From contig CAZVLF010000007.1 in the NCBI GenBank assembly GCA_964627795.1, forward strand, positions 43,738 through 107,737: a stretch of DNA of 64,000 nucleotides, given 5' to 3'. Shown here one piece after another: positions 18,183 to 27,421 of the stretch. Each line of letters opens with the position of its first letter. Positions within the stretch are counted from its first letter, which is position 1. Origin of the DNA: CANDYO01 sp964627795 (lineage in GTDB: Bacteria; Pseudomonadota; Alphaproteobacteria; Rickettsiales; CANDYO01). The notes beneath the pieces are model-generated. The model was given only the letters and a program-made list of their open reading frames with translations, had not been told where the DNA came from and searched no databases. The position numbers and the translations under genes were made by a program.

Positions 18183-19346
18183 ATGATTAGAAATTTTCTA
18201 ACCTCTATGTTGCTTTTTTTTTCAATTCAAGTTTTGGCAGAGGAATTATATACTGTTAAATCCATTAAAATTTCAGCTAATAACAAGAATGCTAGTATAG
18301 CTAGAAATGAAGCCATAGAACAAGGTCAAATTAAAGGATTTCATATCTTGGTCAAGCAGCATTTTCCTACAGCTGTTGACATTGTATCAACATTAACAGA
18401 TAGTGATATCTTCAATACAGTTAGTGGGTTTGAGCTATCTAATGAAAGAAGATCTTCAACAAATTATTACGCAAGAATAAACGTAAAATTTAGTAAGTCA
18501 CAAATTGACAAGTTAATGAAAAATTTAGGGGCCAATTTTAAAAAAGACGAAGTCCATATTAACACTTCAGAATCAACTTCTCTTTTAAAGCATGAAGAGG
18601 CTAATGTAGCAATTATATCACCAACTTTAGTAAGTTTAATAGTTCCTGTTTATGAGAATGAAGGAAAAACTTATTGGTTAGAAGAGGATAATCCATGGTA
18701 TAATTTTCTTCAAGGAAAGTTAAAAGGAATGCTTTCTAATAATTCAAAATTTACTCTCCCTGTTGAAGACATAGAAGATCTTGAAGTTATCAACAAGCAC
18801 ATACTTAATAAGAACTCTTTTGACTTAGCTAATATTATGGAAAAATATGGTGTTAATTGTATTATTGTAGCTAGGCTAGTTAATATCACTCATACAGAAC
18901 CAGAAATTGATTTAGCTTTAAAGGTAAATTATATCAGTAAGTTTAATACAATATGGTCTGAACATAATTTCACTACACTTCAGGGTGAAAATTTAACAAA
19001 ATTAATGGAACTAACTTTTAATGAATTAGATAAATTTAATTTTGCTTTAAAAAAAGAAACTCTTATACATAGTTTCAGTTTAATGTCTAGCAGGAATTTA
19101 GACGCAGAAGTGAATATTGATTCTATATCTAATTGGGTCGAATTAGAAAAAATAATGTCTGATAGCCAATATTTTAGTAACATTAAAATTCATAGCATGA
19201 ACTTGAAGAAATATATGATCTCCTTTGATTATAAAATCTCTTATTTAGACCTTAAAGACTTTTTTAAAGCGCATAAATATGAATTAAATGAAACTGAAAA
19301 TAATAAATATTTAATAGCGAGAATAAGTGAAAATGAAGAATTTTAG
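18183..19346 (+). CDS. DUF2066-like periplasmic protein
   Basis: A TTG at 18162 is possible, but ATG 18183 is preferred. It is preceded by AAGG and gives a clean signal peptide, MIRNFLTSMLLFFSIQVLA, before EELYTVKS. The mature N-terminus matches the DUF2066 pattern of a repeated helix/strand unit (ARNEAIEQGQIKGFHIL). The middle region VPVYENEGKTYWLEEDNPW is typical of the family. The gene overlaps the downstream permease by 14 bp, an arrangement (DUF2066 then AI-2E/PerM) that I associate with alphaproteobacteria. The exact function is unknown. Confidence 0.7.
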   Translation: MIRNFLTSMLLFFSIQVLAEELYTVKSIKISANNKNASIARNEAIEQGQIKGFHILVKQHFPTAVDIVSTLTDSDIFNTVSGFELSNERRSSTNYYARINVKFSKSQIDKLMKNLGANFKKDEVHINTSESTSLLKHEEANVAIISPTLVSLIVPVYENEGKTYWLEEDNPWYNFLQGKLKGMLSNNSKFTLPVEDIEDLEVINKHILNKNSFDLANIMEKYGVNCIIVARLVNITHTEPEIDLALKVNYISKFNTIWSEHNFTTLQGENLTKLMELTFNELDKFNFALKKETLIHSFSLMSSRNLDAEVNIDSISNWVELEKIMSDSQYFSNIKIHSMNLKKYMISFDYKISYLDLKDFFKAHKYELNETENNKYLIARISENEEF

Positions 19347-20388
19347 ATTGTTTTTTTGGATATCATTTTTTGCTCTTATATCTTTTTTTCTTTTTAGTGT
19401 TAGATCAATCTTAACTCCATTTATAGCATCAATTATAATTACCTATTTTTTAGACCCATTAACTCAAAAACTAGAAAATTTGGGAATAAAAAGAGGTTAT
19501 ACAGTTTCTATTATAGTGGCAGTATTCTTTTTAGTTATAATTTCTTTTCTTTTTATAATAATACCATCGTTGGTAGATCAAGTTAAAGATTTTATTCTTG
19601 ATATCCCAAGATACCAAGAATATATTAATAAAAATATAGTTGAAAAAGTTCAAATTTTCTTTGAAAAAATAGACCCACGAATTAGCACACCCATAAATAA
19701 AAATTTATCTGAAATTTCTAATAAGTTTTTCAGTTACTTTATAACTTTTTCAAGCAAGATATTCAACTCAAGCTTAGCTTTTTTAAATATAGTTGGCTTA
19801 ATATTTTTTACCCCTATTTTAGTTTTCTATTTGTTAAAAGATTGGCCAACATTTACCAAGAAATTTAATTCTCTACTACCTTTAAACTGTAAAACTCTTA
19901 TAATGAAACAACTTAAAGAAATTGATTCAGTTATATCTGCCTATTTAAGAGGGCAGATAACCGTATGCGTAATTTTCTCAATTTTTTATTCCATCACTTT
20001 AAGCTTGATTGGACTTAAGTTTTCTCTTTTATTAGGTATCATTTCCGGCTTTTTTATAATCATTCCTTATTTAGGTTTTTTAATTAGCCTTATAGCATGC
20101 TCATTAGTTACAGTTATTCAGTTTCCTAACTTAAATTTTTTATATGTAACCATAGCTATATTTATTATTGGAAATATAGTTGAAGGATATTTTATAACTC
20201 CTAAGCTTGTTGGAGAAAAAGTTGGCCTTCATCCAGTTTGGCTTATTTTTGCATTAATGTCAGGTGGATGTTTATTTGGATTATTTGGACTTTTTCTTGC
20301 AGTGCCCTCTGCTGCTATAATTGGGGTAATAACTAAAACCCTTATAAAATTCTATCTTGAAAGTAATATTTACTCTTCTAAACAATAA
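19333..20388 (+). CDS. AI-2E/PerM-family membrane transporter
   Basis: This is a polytopic inner-membrane protein of about 352 aa with roughly eight hydrophobic helices. The family pattern is visible: N-terminal SVRSILTPFIASIIITYFLDP, the periplasmic-type amphipathic middle (LVDQVKDFILDIPRYQEYI), and the conserved YLRGQITVCVIFSIFY and NIVEGYFITPKLVGEKVGLHP segments. ATG at 19333 is chosen, though a GTG at 19327 is also in frame. The start lies inside the end of the DUF2066-like gene, so the two are translationally coupled. The substrate is unknown. Confidence 0.88.
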   Translation: MKNFRLFFWISFFALISFFLFSVRSILTPFIASIIITYFLDPLTQKLENLGIKRGYTVSIIVAVFFLVIISFLFIIIPSLVDQVKDFILDIPRYQEYINKNIVEKVQIFFEKIDPRISTPINKNLSEISNKFFSYFITFSSKIFNSSLAFLNIVGLIFFTPILVFYLLKDWPTFTKKFNSLLPLNCKTLIMKQLKEIDSVISAYLRGQITVCVIFSIFYSITLSLIGLKFSLLLGIISGFFIIIPYLGFLISLIACSLVTVIQFPNLNFLYVTIAIFIIGNIVEGYFITPKLVGEKVGLHPVWLIFALMSGGCLFGLFGLFLAVPSAAIIGVITKTLIKFYLESNIYSSKQ

Positions 20389-20420
20389 AGAATAATTATG
20401 CGCTAAATTTGGAAATTATT

Positions 20421-21239
20421 ATGATAAGTTTTATTTTAGGTTCAACACTTACTAAACAACAAATAGCTATACCACTGTATAAATATTTAGCCGGTAAATT
20501 AACTCATTTAATTGAATTTTTATTTCCTAATAATTATAAATCAATTTCAGCTTCACTAGATCCTGTTATTCCAAGCATGCAAATGGCATTATATGGATTT
20601 AAAAGAGTTAATGAATATGAAGATTTGATTGTGGCTGTAACTGCAGGCACTATTGAAGATATAAATGATGCCAATAATCTTCTCTCTTACTTAGATCAAA
20701 GCTCTGCAATAAAAGCATTATTAAAAGATTCAATCAAAATTTATTGTAAACACCAAATTAGTAACTATGGCATAAAAAAATCTTTAGCAACTGGTAGCTT
20801 TTGTGAAATGGTTGGATCATTTAATTCTTTTATATTAAGAGAAGCTATTTTTGGTGATAATCTAGATCTAAACTTTATATATAAAAGCTTTTCAAAATCA
20901 TTTTCTGAAACTTTGCTTAAAATACCAGGCTCAACAACTAAGGGCTATTTATTAGAGAATTTTCATATTCCAGGCATTACTATAATTTCTGAATATGTGT
21001 ATCGATCAAGCGGTAATACAGGAAAATTATTTTTTAGAAAATATATTGAAGATAGTTTGGACCATTTAATAAACTCAGCTAGAGTTAAACAAGAGCATAA
21101 GCATAATTTAAAATGGTCATCTAATTCCTCCGATACATGCCCTGTAATTAATAACTTTAAGAACCAAGATATAAAATCTATTTATTCATTTAACCTTGCA
21201 TATTTAGGAGAAGATGCTCAATGTTTGGAAATTGAGTGA
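20421..21239 (+). CDS. Unknown protein
   Basis: A protein of about 272 aa; a TTG start at 20409 is possible, but ATG 20421 is preferred. It is mainly helical with scattered hydrophobic patches, has no clear signal peptide, and has a Ser/Asn/Lys-rich C-terminal third ending in LEIE. It lies 32 bp after the permease and may ride on its transcript. It converges with the minus-strand gene ending at 21248. No family is recognised. Confidence 0.4.
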   Translation: MISFILGSTLTKQQIAIPLYKYLAGKLTHLIEFLFPNNYKSISASLDPVIPSMQMALYGFKRVNEYEDLIVAVTAGTIEDINDANNLLSYLDQSSAIKALLKDSIKIYCKHQISNYGIKKSLATGSFCEMVGSFNSFILREAIFGDNLDLNFIYKSFSKSFSETLLKIPGSTTKGYLLENFHIPGITIISEYVYRSSGNTGKLFFRKYIEDSLDHLINSARVKQEHKHNLKWSSNSSDTCPVINNFKNQDIKSIYSFNLAYLGEDAQCLEIE

Positions 21240-21247
21240 GACACTTA

Positions 21248-21496
21248 TTAAAGTATCCCCTCTTCTCCTGCTATTGTGGTATAGGTTTTTTCTATTAAAT
21301 ATTTATATAAATATTTTCCTTTTTCATCAAATTTTTTTACTTCTATCAAGCCCTTAGCAATATCATTACAATACTCCTCTGGATTTAAAATTATATAACT
21401 AACATTTTTTACAACAAATTTTGCCATTGTAGAAAAAAATTTAGCAGCCTTAGCTGTGTTTACGTTATATTTTCTTAAATAAGTATTTACTATCAT
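21248..21496 (-). CDS. Small unknown protein
   Basis: This 82-aa basic protein is preceded by a GAGG ribosome site 7 bp upstream of the ATG. It has a helical N-terminal half (NTAKAAKFFSTMAKFVVKN) and an acidic/aromatic C-terminal half. No family is recognised. It lies 7 bp downstream of the Nudix gene on the same strand and is probably co-transcribed with it. Confidence 0.5.
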   Translation of the reverse strand: MIVNTYLRKYNVNTAKAAKFFSTMAKFVVKNVSYIILNPEEYCNDIAKGLIEVKKFDEKGKYLYKYLIEKTYTTIAGEEGIL

Positions 21497-21503
21497 ATTA
21501 CCT

Positions 21504-22043
21504 CTATTTTAAATTAATCCATTTTCTAAATAGCCTAACCACTGACTTTTCTTCTGTTGGAAGTTGATTGATATCTTTAGGAATCCATCTTAACTCTAAA
21601 GACTCTTGATTTGGGATAAAATCTTCCTCACTTTTTACTTGCAACAAAAACCTAACATCATAATGATAATGAGCCTGCTCTTTAATATTTGCAGGTATTA
21701 AATGAATATCTAGATCAAAAATATCATTAAAAACTGGCTCAATATTAATTATACCTGATTCTTCTTGAGATTCTTTAATGGCTACTTTTAAAAGATTATG
21801 CTCTCCATCTGCATGTCCGCCTGGTTGAACCCAAATTTTAAGCTTTGCATGTTTCATCAATAAAGCTTTATCACCTTGCTTGTTTATTAACCAAGCTGAG
21901 CTTGTTAAATGCCCGTGCGCAAGTTCTCTTTTGAAGCATTCAGGATAATTATTTATGAAATCTATAAATCTTTTCTTTGTCTCAAATTCTTTTTTACTAG
22001 GAACGTATCTTTGCAAAAGGCTAAGTATATTTAAACGATGCAT
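21504..22043 (-). CDS. Nudix hydrolase
   Basis: Nudix enzymes cleave nucleoside diphosphates linked to another moiety. The box is clear: GGHADGEHNLLKVAIKESQ followed by EESGI. It keeps the KExxxEExG metal-binding core, but the spacing from the first Glu to the KE pair is eight instead of seven residues, as in the GGHAD-type Nudix subgroup. The length, 179 aa, is typical. The substrate cannot be assigned. It is followed 7 bp later by a small unknown gene on the same strand. Confidence 0.85.
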   Translation of the reverse strand: MHRLNILSLLQRYVPSKKEFETKKRFIDFINNYPECFKRELAHGHLTSSAWLINKQGDKALLMKHAKLKIWVQPGGHADGEHNLLKVAIKESQEESGIINIEPVFNDIFDLDIHLIPANIKEQAHYHYDVRFLLQVKSEEDFIPNQESLELRWIPKDINQLPTEEKSVVRLFRKWINLK

Positions 22044-22087
22044 GTTATTTTATGGCTCAATTAAATCTCAATATAATCTAATTTACT

Positions 22088-22501
22088 TTAAAAAACTTTT
22101 TTTATTATTTCATTAAGTTTACTTATAACGCTAGCTTTATCTTTAAGGTCATAAGGCACAGATTCTTTACCAAAAACTGATTCCGGCCATGCAATATCAT
22201 TCTTAAAACGAATAATTATATGAATATGTAGTTGGGAAACTATATTTCCAAATGAAGCTATATTTATTTTATCTCCATTATAAAATCCTTTTAAAGTTCT
22301 AGAAACTATGTCAATTTCTTCTAAAAGCAATTGTTTATCTTTTAATGATAACTGATAAAGCTCTGTGATATCATTACTTCTTGGCACCAAAACCACCCAA
22401 GGAAAATTTTTATTATCATGAAGAAAAAGCGAGCTTAGTTTAAGATCAATTATCTTATTTTCTAGTTTAAAAGCAGGGTCAAATTCAAAATTACTATTCA
22501 T
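22088..22501 (-). CDS. HIT-domain protein
   Basis: The histidine-triad fold is seen in FPWVVLVPRSNDITEL and NIVSQLHIHIIIRFKNDIAWP. The first two histidines of HxHxHxx are present, including the one aligned with the nucleophile, while the third position is Ile. The TTG at 22558 would add a hydrophobic stretch (KYCFIFLFFFIIFCL); the ATG at 22501, giving MNSNFEFDPAF, is the likelier start because it matches where HIT proteins begin. HIT enzymes hydrolyse nucleoside phosphoramidates or dinucleotides. Confidence 0.75.
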   Translation of the reverse strand: MNSNFEFDPAFKLENKIIDLKLSSLFLHDNKNFPWVVLVPRSNDITELYQLSLKDKQLLLEEIDIVSRTLKGFYNGDKINIASFGNIVSQLHIHIIIRFKNDIAWPESVFGKESVPYDLKDKASVISKLNEIIKKVF

Positions 22502-22656
22502 TAAGCAAAAAATTATAAAAAAGAAAAGAAAAATAAAACAATATTTACCACTTTTCAAGGTAATTGATAATAAGAATATTAAATTTCTATTGTACTAACT
22601 TAATTAAAATAAATTATCTTCTTAAACGTCCTGATTTTTTTTCCTGACTTTACTAA

Positions 22657-23325
22657 TTATAGAGATTGGTTTTGAGATTCCATAGATAGTCTATTTTTAA
22701 GTACATTTCTGTCTAAGGGTTTATAGGCTACTAATTCCTTAGATTGATCAACTCTTTTAAAGCCATTTTTTTGAAGATATCTATTGCTTAATGGCCTAAT
22801 TTAGATATCGTTTTTGCAAGGTCTTTTTTCAGCTTTTTTCTCTCACTACGCTTTACTTTAATATGCTCTTTTAAAAGATTCATTCTTTCATTGCTAAACG
22901 CATTTTCATCACTTTGTTCCAAAAATTTTTTTGTAAATATTTGTTTCCTTAGTTCTTCTTTCTTAGTTAAAAATTCATAATTTTGCGTTCTTCATTCAAC
23001 TTTTTCCTCAGTGATAAGAGGCTTTAAGAGTGAGTGCTTAAGCTTAGCTGCGGATAACTTTTTCTTGGATGACCTTATATCTCATTTTGGCTTTAAAGAT
23101 AAATCTCCTGTTAAAACAGTTGCTAATATACGCAATCCAAAATTCACAACTTTACCAAATTTTTTAAACCCTTCTCTAATAGATTTATTTTTAATTGCAT
23201 TTTTATCAATTTTTTCTTTCAATGATTTATAGTTACTATAAATTTCTTTTTTTTTGTTCGTCAATCTTAATTTTCTTTTGCTCTTAATTCTTCTACTCTT
23301 TGATTAAAATCTTTTGCTATCACAA
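22657..23325 (-). pseudogene. Decayed gene for a charged, coiled-coil-type protein
   Basis: Reading the minus strand from about 23325 gives a chain of protein-like segments in shifting frames: IAKDFNQRVEELRAKE; then EIYSNYKSLKEKIDKNAIKN in the ORF 23082-23264, ending GDLSLKPK; then KKEELRKQIFTKKFLEQ and KVKRSERKKLKKDLAKTISK; finally KNGFKRVDQSKELVAYKPLD, ending at the TAA at 22657-22659. At least three frame breaks occur, one of them near an A9 run. The original product is not recognised. Confidence 0.55.
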
Positions 23326-23500
23326 CAATCCTTTTTCTATTAATTTAAACATAGAAAAGCTAACAATATTTTAACAAGAATTTTAATAAATTCCTTGCAT
23401 AACTTTAATTTATAAAAATAACCCATATATTTAAGTTGTTATTTAAATATTCTAATTTAATAATGACGTTTGTGTAACAAATATTATAGGAGGTTGTTTC

Positions 23501-23587
23501 ATGGATGATGTCAGTGATAATATACTAGTAAATAAGTTGATGTATAAACTTGAAATGGCTATTGATATGAAGCCACAATGGTATTAA
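23501..23587 (+). CDS. 28-residue micro-ORF with a perfect Shine-Dalgarno site
   Basis: ATG at 23501 is preceded by AGGAGG, the best ribosome site in the neighbourhood. The peptide starts MDDVSDNILVNKLMYKLEMA and ends KPQWY. It could be the surviving 5' end of a decayed gene, since the following 230 bp are richer in G+C and hold broken protein-like frames, or a genuine small protein. Confidence 0.3.
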   Translation: MDDVSDNILVNKLMYKLEMAIDMKPQWY

Positions 23588-23966
23588 AAAATATCATCTC
23601 TGCTATAAGACAAAATAAGTAAAAGAGCATTAAAGTATTATTTAAGCGAGAATGGAACCACATAAACCGTCGATGAAACAATCCACATGTAGACCGTTTT
23701 GTATAGGTGGGCGCCATATAAACAAGCTTAAAAAAGCTATGTTCAGAGACAGCTCCCAAAGAGTACTTATTGCCCCAGGGAATTTTGTAATCTAACGAGT
23801 TCAGCAGCACGCCCATTCTCTTAAATCATTAATAACATATCTCATTATAATGTCAAGTTTATGACATCAAAATATAATATTAATATTTACACTGATCTTC
23901 TTGCCAGGAAAAAATAAATCATGTACTCTTTCATAAATTTTAAATACCTAAATTAATCAACCCTAA
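23588..23966. other. Intergenic region with G+C-richer decayed sequence
   Basis: Bases 23640-23815 stand out as less AT-rich than their surroundings. Both strands show short protein-like frames, but neither has a recognisable family. This is probably a remnant of foreign or mobile DNA. The last 100 bp must contain the priA promoter. Confidence 0.35.
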
Positions 23967-25940
23967 ATGACCAAAATAATAGCATCTGTTGTTATTCCTA
24001 ACATAGGAGATCTAGACTATTTAGTTCCTAATAACTTACTCCTTTCACCTGGAGACTTAGTTATTGTTCCATTTAGAAATAAAAAAGTCATTGGCCTCAT
24101 TTGGGTGATAAAAAATGACACTGAAATTCCATACGAAAAAATAAAATTTGTTGAAGATAAAATAATTTTTCGTTTAAGCGATATTCATACCTCTTTTATT
24201 AAATGGATCTCTGAATATTATCTTTTTAATTTAGGGTCAGTTTTTAAGCTTTTCTTACCAACGCAAGTAGCTAACTATTTAATAAAGGGGAAAAAAGCTA
24301 ACTTAACTCAAACCTTATGTAATATAAGTTATAACAAACCTAATTTAAACTTAGACCAAGAAAAAGCAGTTAATGAAATAACCGAAAAATTTAATTCTGA
24401 GTTTAAAAACATTCTTTTACATGGCGTTACAGGATCAGGAAAAACTGAAGTATATCTTAATATAGCTGCTGATTTTATTTTAGATGGTGGCCAAGTTCTT
24501 ATTATTCTTCCTGAAATTGCCTTAACTAACCAAATTATTGATCGAATTAAATCACGATTTTCTTATGAACCAATAATTTGGCACTCAAGTTTAACTGAGA
24601 AACAAAGAAGAGAAAATTATTTCAAGATTTTATCAGGTAATTCCGAAATAATAATTGGGGCTAGAAGCGCGTTATTTCTTCCTTATGCTAATTTAAAAAT
24701 GATTATCGTAGATGAAGAGCATGATTCTAGTTACAAGCAGGAAGATGGGATCACCTATCATGCAAGAGACATGGCTTTAATATTAGCTAAACTTGCAAAC
24801 ATCCCTATAATTTTATCATCAGCTTCTCCATCATTAGAATCAATCAACAATTCCTCTCATGATAAATTATCTATTATCAACTTAACCACAAGGTATAATT
24901 CTAATGAAATGCCTGAAGTGCACATCCTTGACATGAAAAATTTAAGGAAAAAAGGTTTTTTTATTGCTCCTCCGTTAATTGAGCTTATTAAAAGCAATAT
25001 AGAAAAAAACCAACAATCCTTGCTCTTTATTAATAAAAAAGGTTATAGCCCTACTCTTATTTGTGCTCAATGCGGAACCCAAAAAACTTGTAACTATTGT
25101 TCTTGTTCAATGGTTTATCATAAATCCAAAAAAAAGATGAAATGTCATCAATGTGGCTATGAGTGTTCTATCCCTAAGCTATGCAGTAATTGTAAAAGTG
25201 AAGAATCTTATATTCCAATTGGGCCAGGAATAGAAAGAATTAAAGAGGAAATAGAATATCTAATTCCAAATTCAAAAATTATTTGCTTAACTCAAGAATC
25301 TTTTTATAACCCATTGCAAGCCAATGAAATTTTAGCTTCCATTCATGAAAATCAGTATAACATAATTTTAGGAACGCAAATTATAGCTAAGGGTCATCAT
25401 TTTCCTGCTCTTACCTTAGTTGGTGTAATAGATGCTGATTCTTCTTTAATGGCTGGAGATTTAAGATCAGCTGAGAAAACATTTCAATTACTTCATCAAG
25501 TTGGAGGAAGAGCCGGAAGAGAAATAAACAACAGCAATATTTATATTCAAACTTATAATCCTGAGCACCCTATTATTCAATCGTTAGTCAATTATGATGA
25601 AAAAAATTTTGTTAAGCATGAGCTTCAACATCGAAGAATGATGGATATGCCTCCATTCTCAAGACTATGCGCTATTATAATATCTTCAAAATACGAGCAA
25701 AAACTAATTGATTTTGTAGCTAAACTTGTTCAACAAGCACCAGTTGCCAAAGAAATAAAAATTTTAGGTCCTGCACCAGCCATGCATTATAAAATAAGAG
25801 GAAAATTTAGATATAGAATTCTATTAAAATGTAAGAAAAATGTTAACATCCAGCATTACGTAAAGCATTGGCTAAAACAAATTTCTGCACCATCTTTTAT
25901 TCACATTAAAATTGATATTGACCCATATTATTTCCATTAA
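23967..25940 (+). CDS. priA: Primosomal protein N' (replication-restart helicase PriA)
   Basis: PriA recognises stalled forks and reloads the replicative helicase. It has Walker A (GVTGSGKTEVYL), DEEH (IIVDEEHDSSYKQED), and the zinc-binding cysteine cluster CAQCGTQKTCNYCSC, CHQCGYEC and CSNC. The helicase motif GTQIIAKGHHFP and the HQVGGRAGRE motif are also present. At 657 aa it is somewhat shorter than E. coli PriA, mainly in the N-terminal DNA-binding domain, as in other reduced alphaproteobacteria. Confidence 0.96.
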   Translation: MTKIIASVVIPNIGDLDYLVPNNLLLSPGDLVIVPFRNKKVIGLIWVIKNDTEIPYEKIKFVEDKIIFRLSDIHTSFIKWISEYYLFNLGSVFKLFLPTQVANYLIKGKKANLTQTLCNISYNKPNLNLDQEKAVNEITEKFNSEFKNILLHGVTGSGKTEVYLNIAADFILDGGQVLIILPEIALTNQIIDRIKSRFSYEPIIWHSSLTEKQRRENYFKILSGNSEIIIGARSALFLPYANLKMIIVDEEHDSSYKQEDGITYHARDMALILAKLANIPIILSSASPSLESINNSSHDKLSIINLTTRYNSNEMPEVHILDMKNLRKKGFFIAPPLIELIKSNIEKNQQSLLFINKKGYSPTLICAQCGTQKTCNYCSCSMVYHKSKKKMKCHQCGYECSIPKLCSNCKSEESYIPIGPGIERIKEEIEYLIPNSKIICLTQESFYNPLQANEILASIHENQYNIILGTQIIAKGHHFPALTLVGVIDADSSLMAGDLRSAEKTFQLLHQVGGRAGREINNSNIYIQTYNPEHPIIQSLVNYDEKNFVKHELQHRRMMDMPPFSRLCAIIISSKYEQKLIDFVAKLVQQAPVAKEIKILGPAPAMHYKIRGKFRYRILLKCKKNVNIQHYVKHWLKQISAPSFIHIKIDIDPYYFH

Positions 25941-25968
25941 TTCTTTATATATAAATATAATAAAAAAC

Positions 25969-25997
25969 TTGATAAACTTATCATGTTTGTGTATAAA
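25969..25997 (+). promoter_or_regulatory. Sigma70-type promoter for the ferredoxin gene
   Basis: TTGATA (25969-25974) and TATAAA (25992-25997) are separated by an ideal 17 bp, and the ATG of the ferredoxin gene follows 31 bp further with an AGGA ribosome site between. This probably drives fdx, the DUF2125-like gene and yciB. Confidence 0.6.
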
Positions 25998-26028
25998 TAC
26001 CCTATTAATTTTTTATTAGGATTTGATA

Positions 26029-26361
26029 ATGCCAAAAGTAATTTTTGTTAACAAAGATGGAAGTGAACAAGTTGTAGAAGCTATTAATGGCCAAACCATT
26101 CTTGAAGTTGCTCACCAATATGACATTGATCTTGAAGGAGCTTGCGAAGGATCCCTTGCCTGTTCAACTTGCCATGTAATAATTGACCCTAAGTTTTATA
26201 ATTTGCTAGATCAAGCCTCTGAAGAAGAAGAGGATATGCTCGATTTAGCATTCGGTTTAACTCACACTTCAAGGTTGGGATGCCAAATTACAATTACAGA
26301 TAAACTTGATGGTTTAAGAATAATTTTGCCAGCTGCAACAAGAAACATTTCTCTTAAATAG
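26029..26361 (+). CDS. fdx: [2Fe-2S] ferredoxin, adrenodoxin type
   Basis: An electron carrier, most likely serving iron-sulfur cluster assembly. Cluster ligands are seen in CEGSLACSTCHV, plus a later Cys in SRLGCQITI, the spacing of vertebrate-type and ISC ferredoxins. ATG at 26029 is chosen, giving MPKVIFVNKDG; a TTG 6 bp earlier is less likely. The 110-aa length is typical. No isc genes are adjacent. It starts the group fdx, DUF2125-like gene, yciB. Confidence 0.93.
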   Translation: MPKVIFVNKDGSEQVVEAINGQTILEVAHQYDIDLEGACEGSLACSTCHVIIDPKFYNLLDQASEEEEDMLDLAFGLTHTSRLGCQITITDKLDGLRIILPAATRNISLK

Positions 26362-26362
26362 C

Positions 26363-27421
26363 ATGAAAAGATTTTATAAGATATTTTTCCTATCTTTTCT
26401 TTCTATTTTTATTTTACATAGTTTATTGTGGGTTTTTTCAGCTAGAAGCATCGAAACCATATTAAATAATTATGCATTTACAAATAAAACTGAAAAACTT
26501 ACTTTTGGTAAAGTTCAAGTTTCAGGTTTCCCGCTACCATTAAAAGCTAATATTTCTGAACTAAAATTGATTCATAAAGATGGTAACGTTGACATTGCTA
26601 TTAAGACTAATGATGTTAAAATTTCTGCCAACATATTTTTCACTAAATTTAAGATTATTTTACCAAAAGAAATCCACTTTAATTATCCTGTAGAGGGAGA
26701 ACTTAAAGATTTTGCATTAAAATCAGAAAAAGAACATATTATTAGTGTAAAAGAGGCAAGCTTAATTAACACTCATAAAATATTTAAAAATATTATTGTT
26801 AAAGAATTACCTGACTTGAATAGTTTTAGGGTTGAAAATTTAACTTATAATACTGAAAATATAATATTATCTAATACATCCAAGCCAGAAGATATATTTA
26901 AATCTAAAGTCAATTTTGAGTCAGCCATCATTGAAGAAAATAAATCAAGAAGAAAGCTTAAGTATTTTCTTGCTAATCAGCTTCAATTATTAAGCAAAAA
27001 CATAATACCTATTGATGTTGAAAATCTTAGCTCAAATTTTGAGATCGAAACTCTTTATAAATATATACATGAACAGCCAAGACTAAGAGAAATTTTAATT
27101 AAAAATGCGGATATTTCTTTTGATAAATTTAACTTTAATGCAACAGGTAAAATTGAGCTTAATGAAATGAAATATAATAGTGATATCTCAGTTAAGATAT
27201 CCAATTTGGATGCTTTTTTAGTAAAATTAATAAATTCTAATTTTATCAATTCCACTCAGTCTAACTTAATTTTAACCTTATTTGAAACTATATACGGAAC
27301 AAAATTATCAAATAAGTTTGAATTTAAAATTTTTACTACCAAAGAAGGAGAAACAAGACTTGGTAATATTGATATAAATTCATTCTTTTCATTCATAAAG
27401 CAATTTGGGAGTAGTAAGTAA
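26363..27421 (+). CDS. DUF2125-like membrane-anchored protein
   Basis: The first 25 residues form a single hydrophobic signal-anchor (YKIFFLSFLSIFILHSLLWVF), followed by a beta-rich periplasmic domain. The VSGFPLPLKANISELKL stretch is the conserved GFP(L) motif of this alphaproteobacterial family. The gene starts 1 bp after the ferredoxin stop and overlaps yciB by 1 bp, so translation is coupled. The function is unknown. Confidence 0.65.
   Translation: MKRFYKIFFLSFLSIFILHSLLWVFSARSIETILNNYAFTNKTEKLTFGKVQVSGFPLPLKANISELKLIHKDGNVDIAIKTNDVKISANIFFTKFKIILPKEIHFNYPVEGELKDFALKSEKEHIISVKEASLINTHKIFKNIIVKELPDLNSFRVENLTYNTENIILSNTSKPEDIFKSKVNFESAIIEENKSRRKLKYFLANQLQLLSKNIIPIDVENLSSNFEIETLYKYIHEQPRLREILIKNADISFDKFNFNATGKIELNEMKYNSDISVKISNLDAFLVKLINSNFINSTQSNLILTLFETIYGTKLSNKFEFKIFTTKEGETRLGNIDINSFFSFIKQFGSSK

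Noticed and set aside
23601..23815. tmRNA, RNase P RNA or signal-recognition RNA
   Set aside because: The region is G+C-richer than its surroundings, but none of the conserved motifs of these RNAs nor a tag-peptide frame is visible.
23559..23816. 85-residue minus-strand ORF as a gene
   Set aside because: It has no ribosome site, its composition is odd (Trp/His/Arg mixed with a Phe-rich tail), and it overlaps the micro-ORF; it more likely reflects the G+C-richer remnant read backwards.
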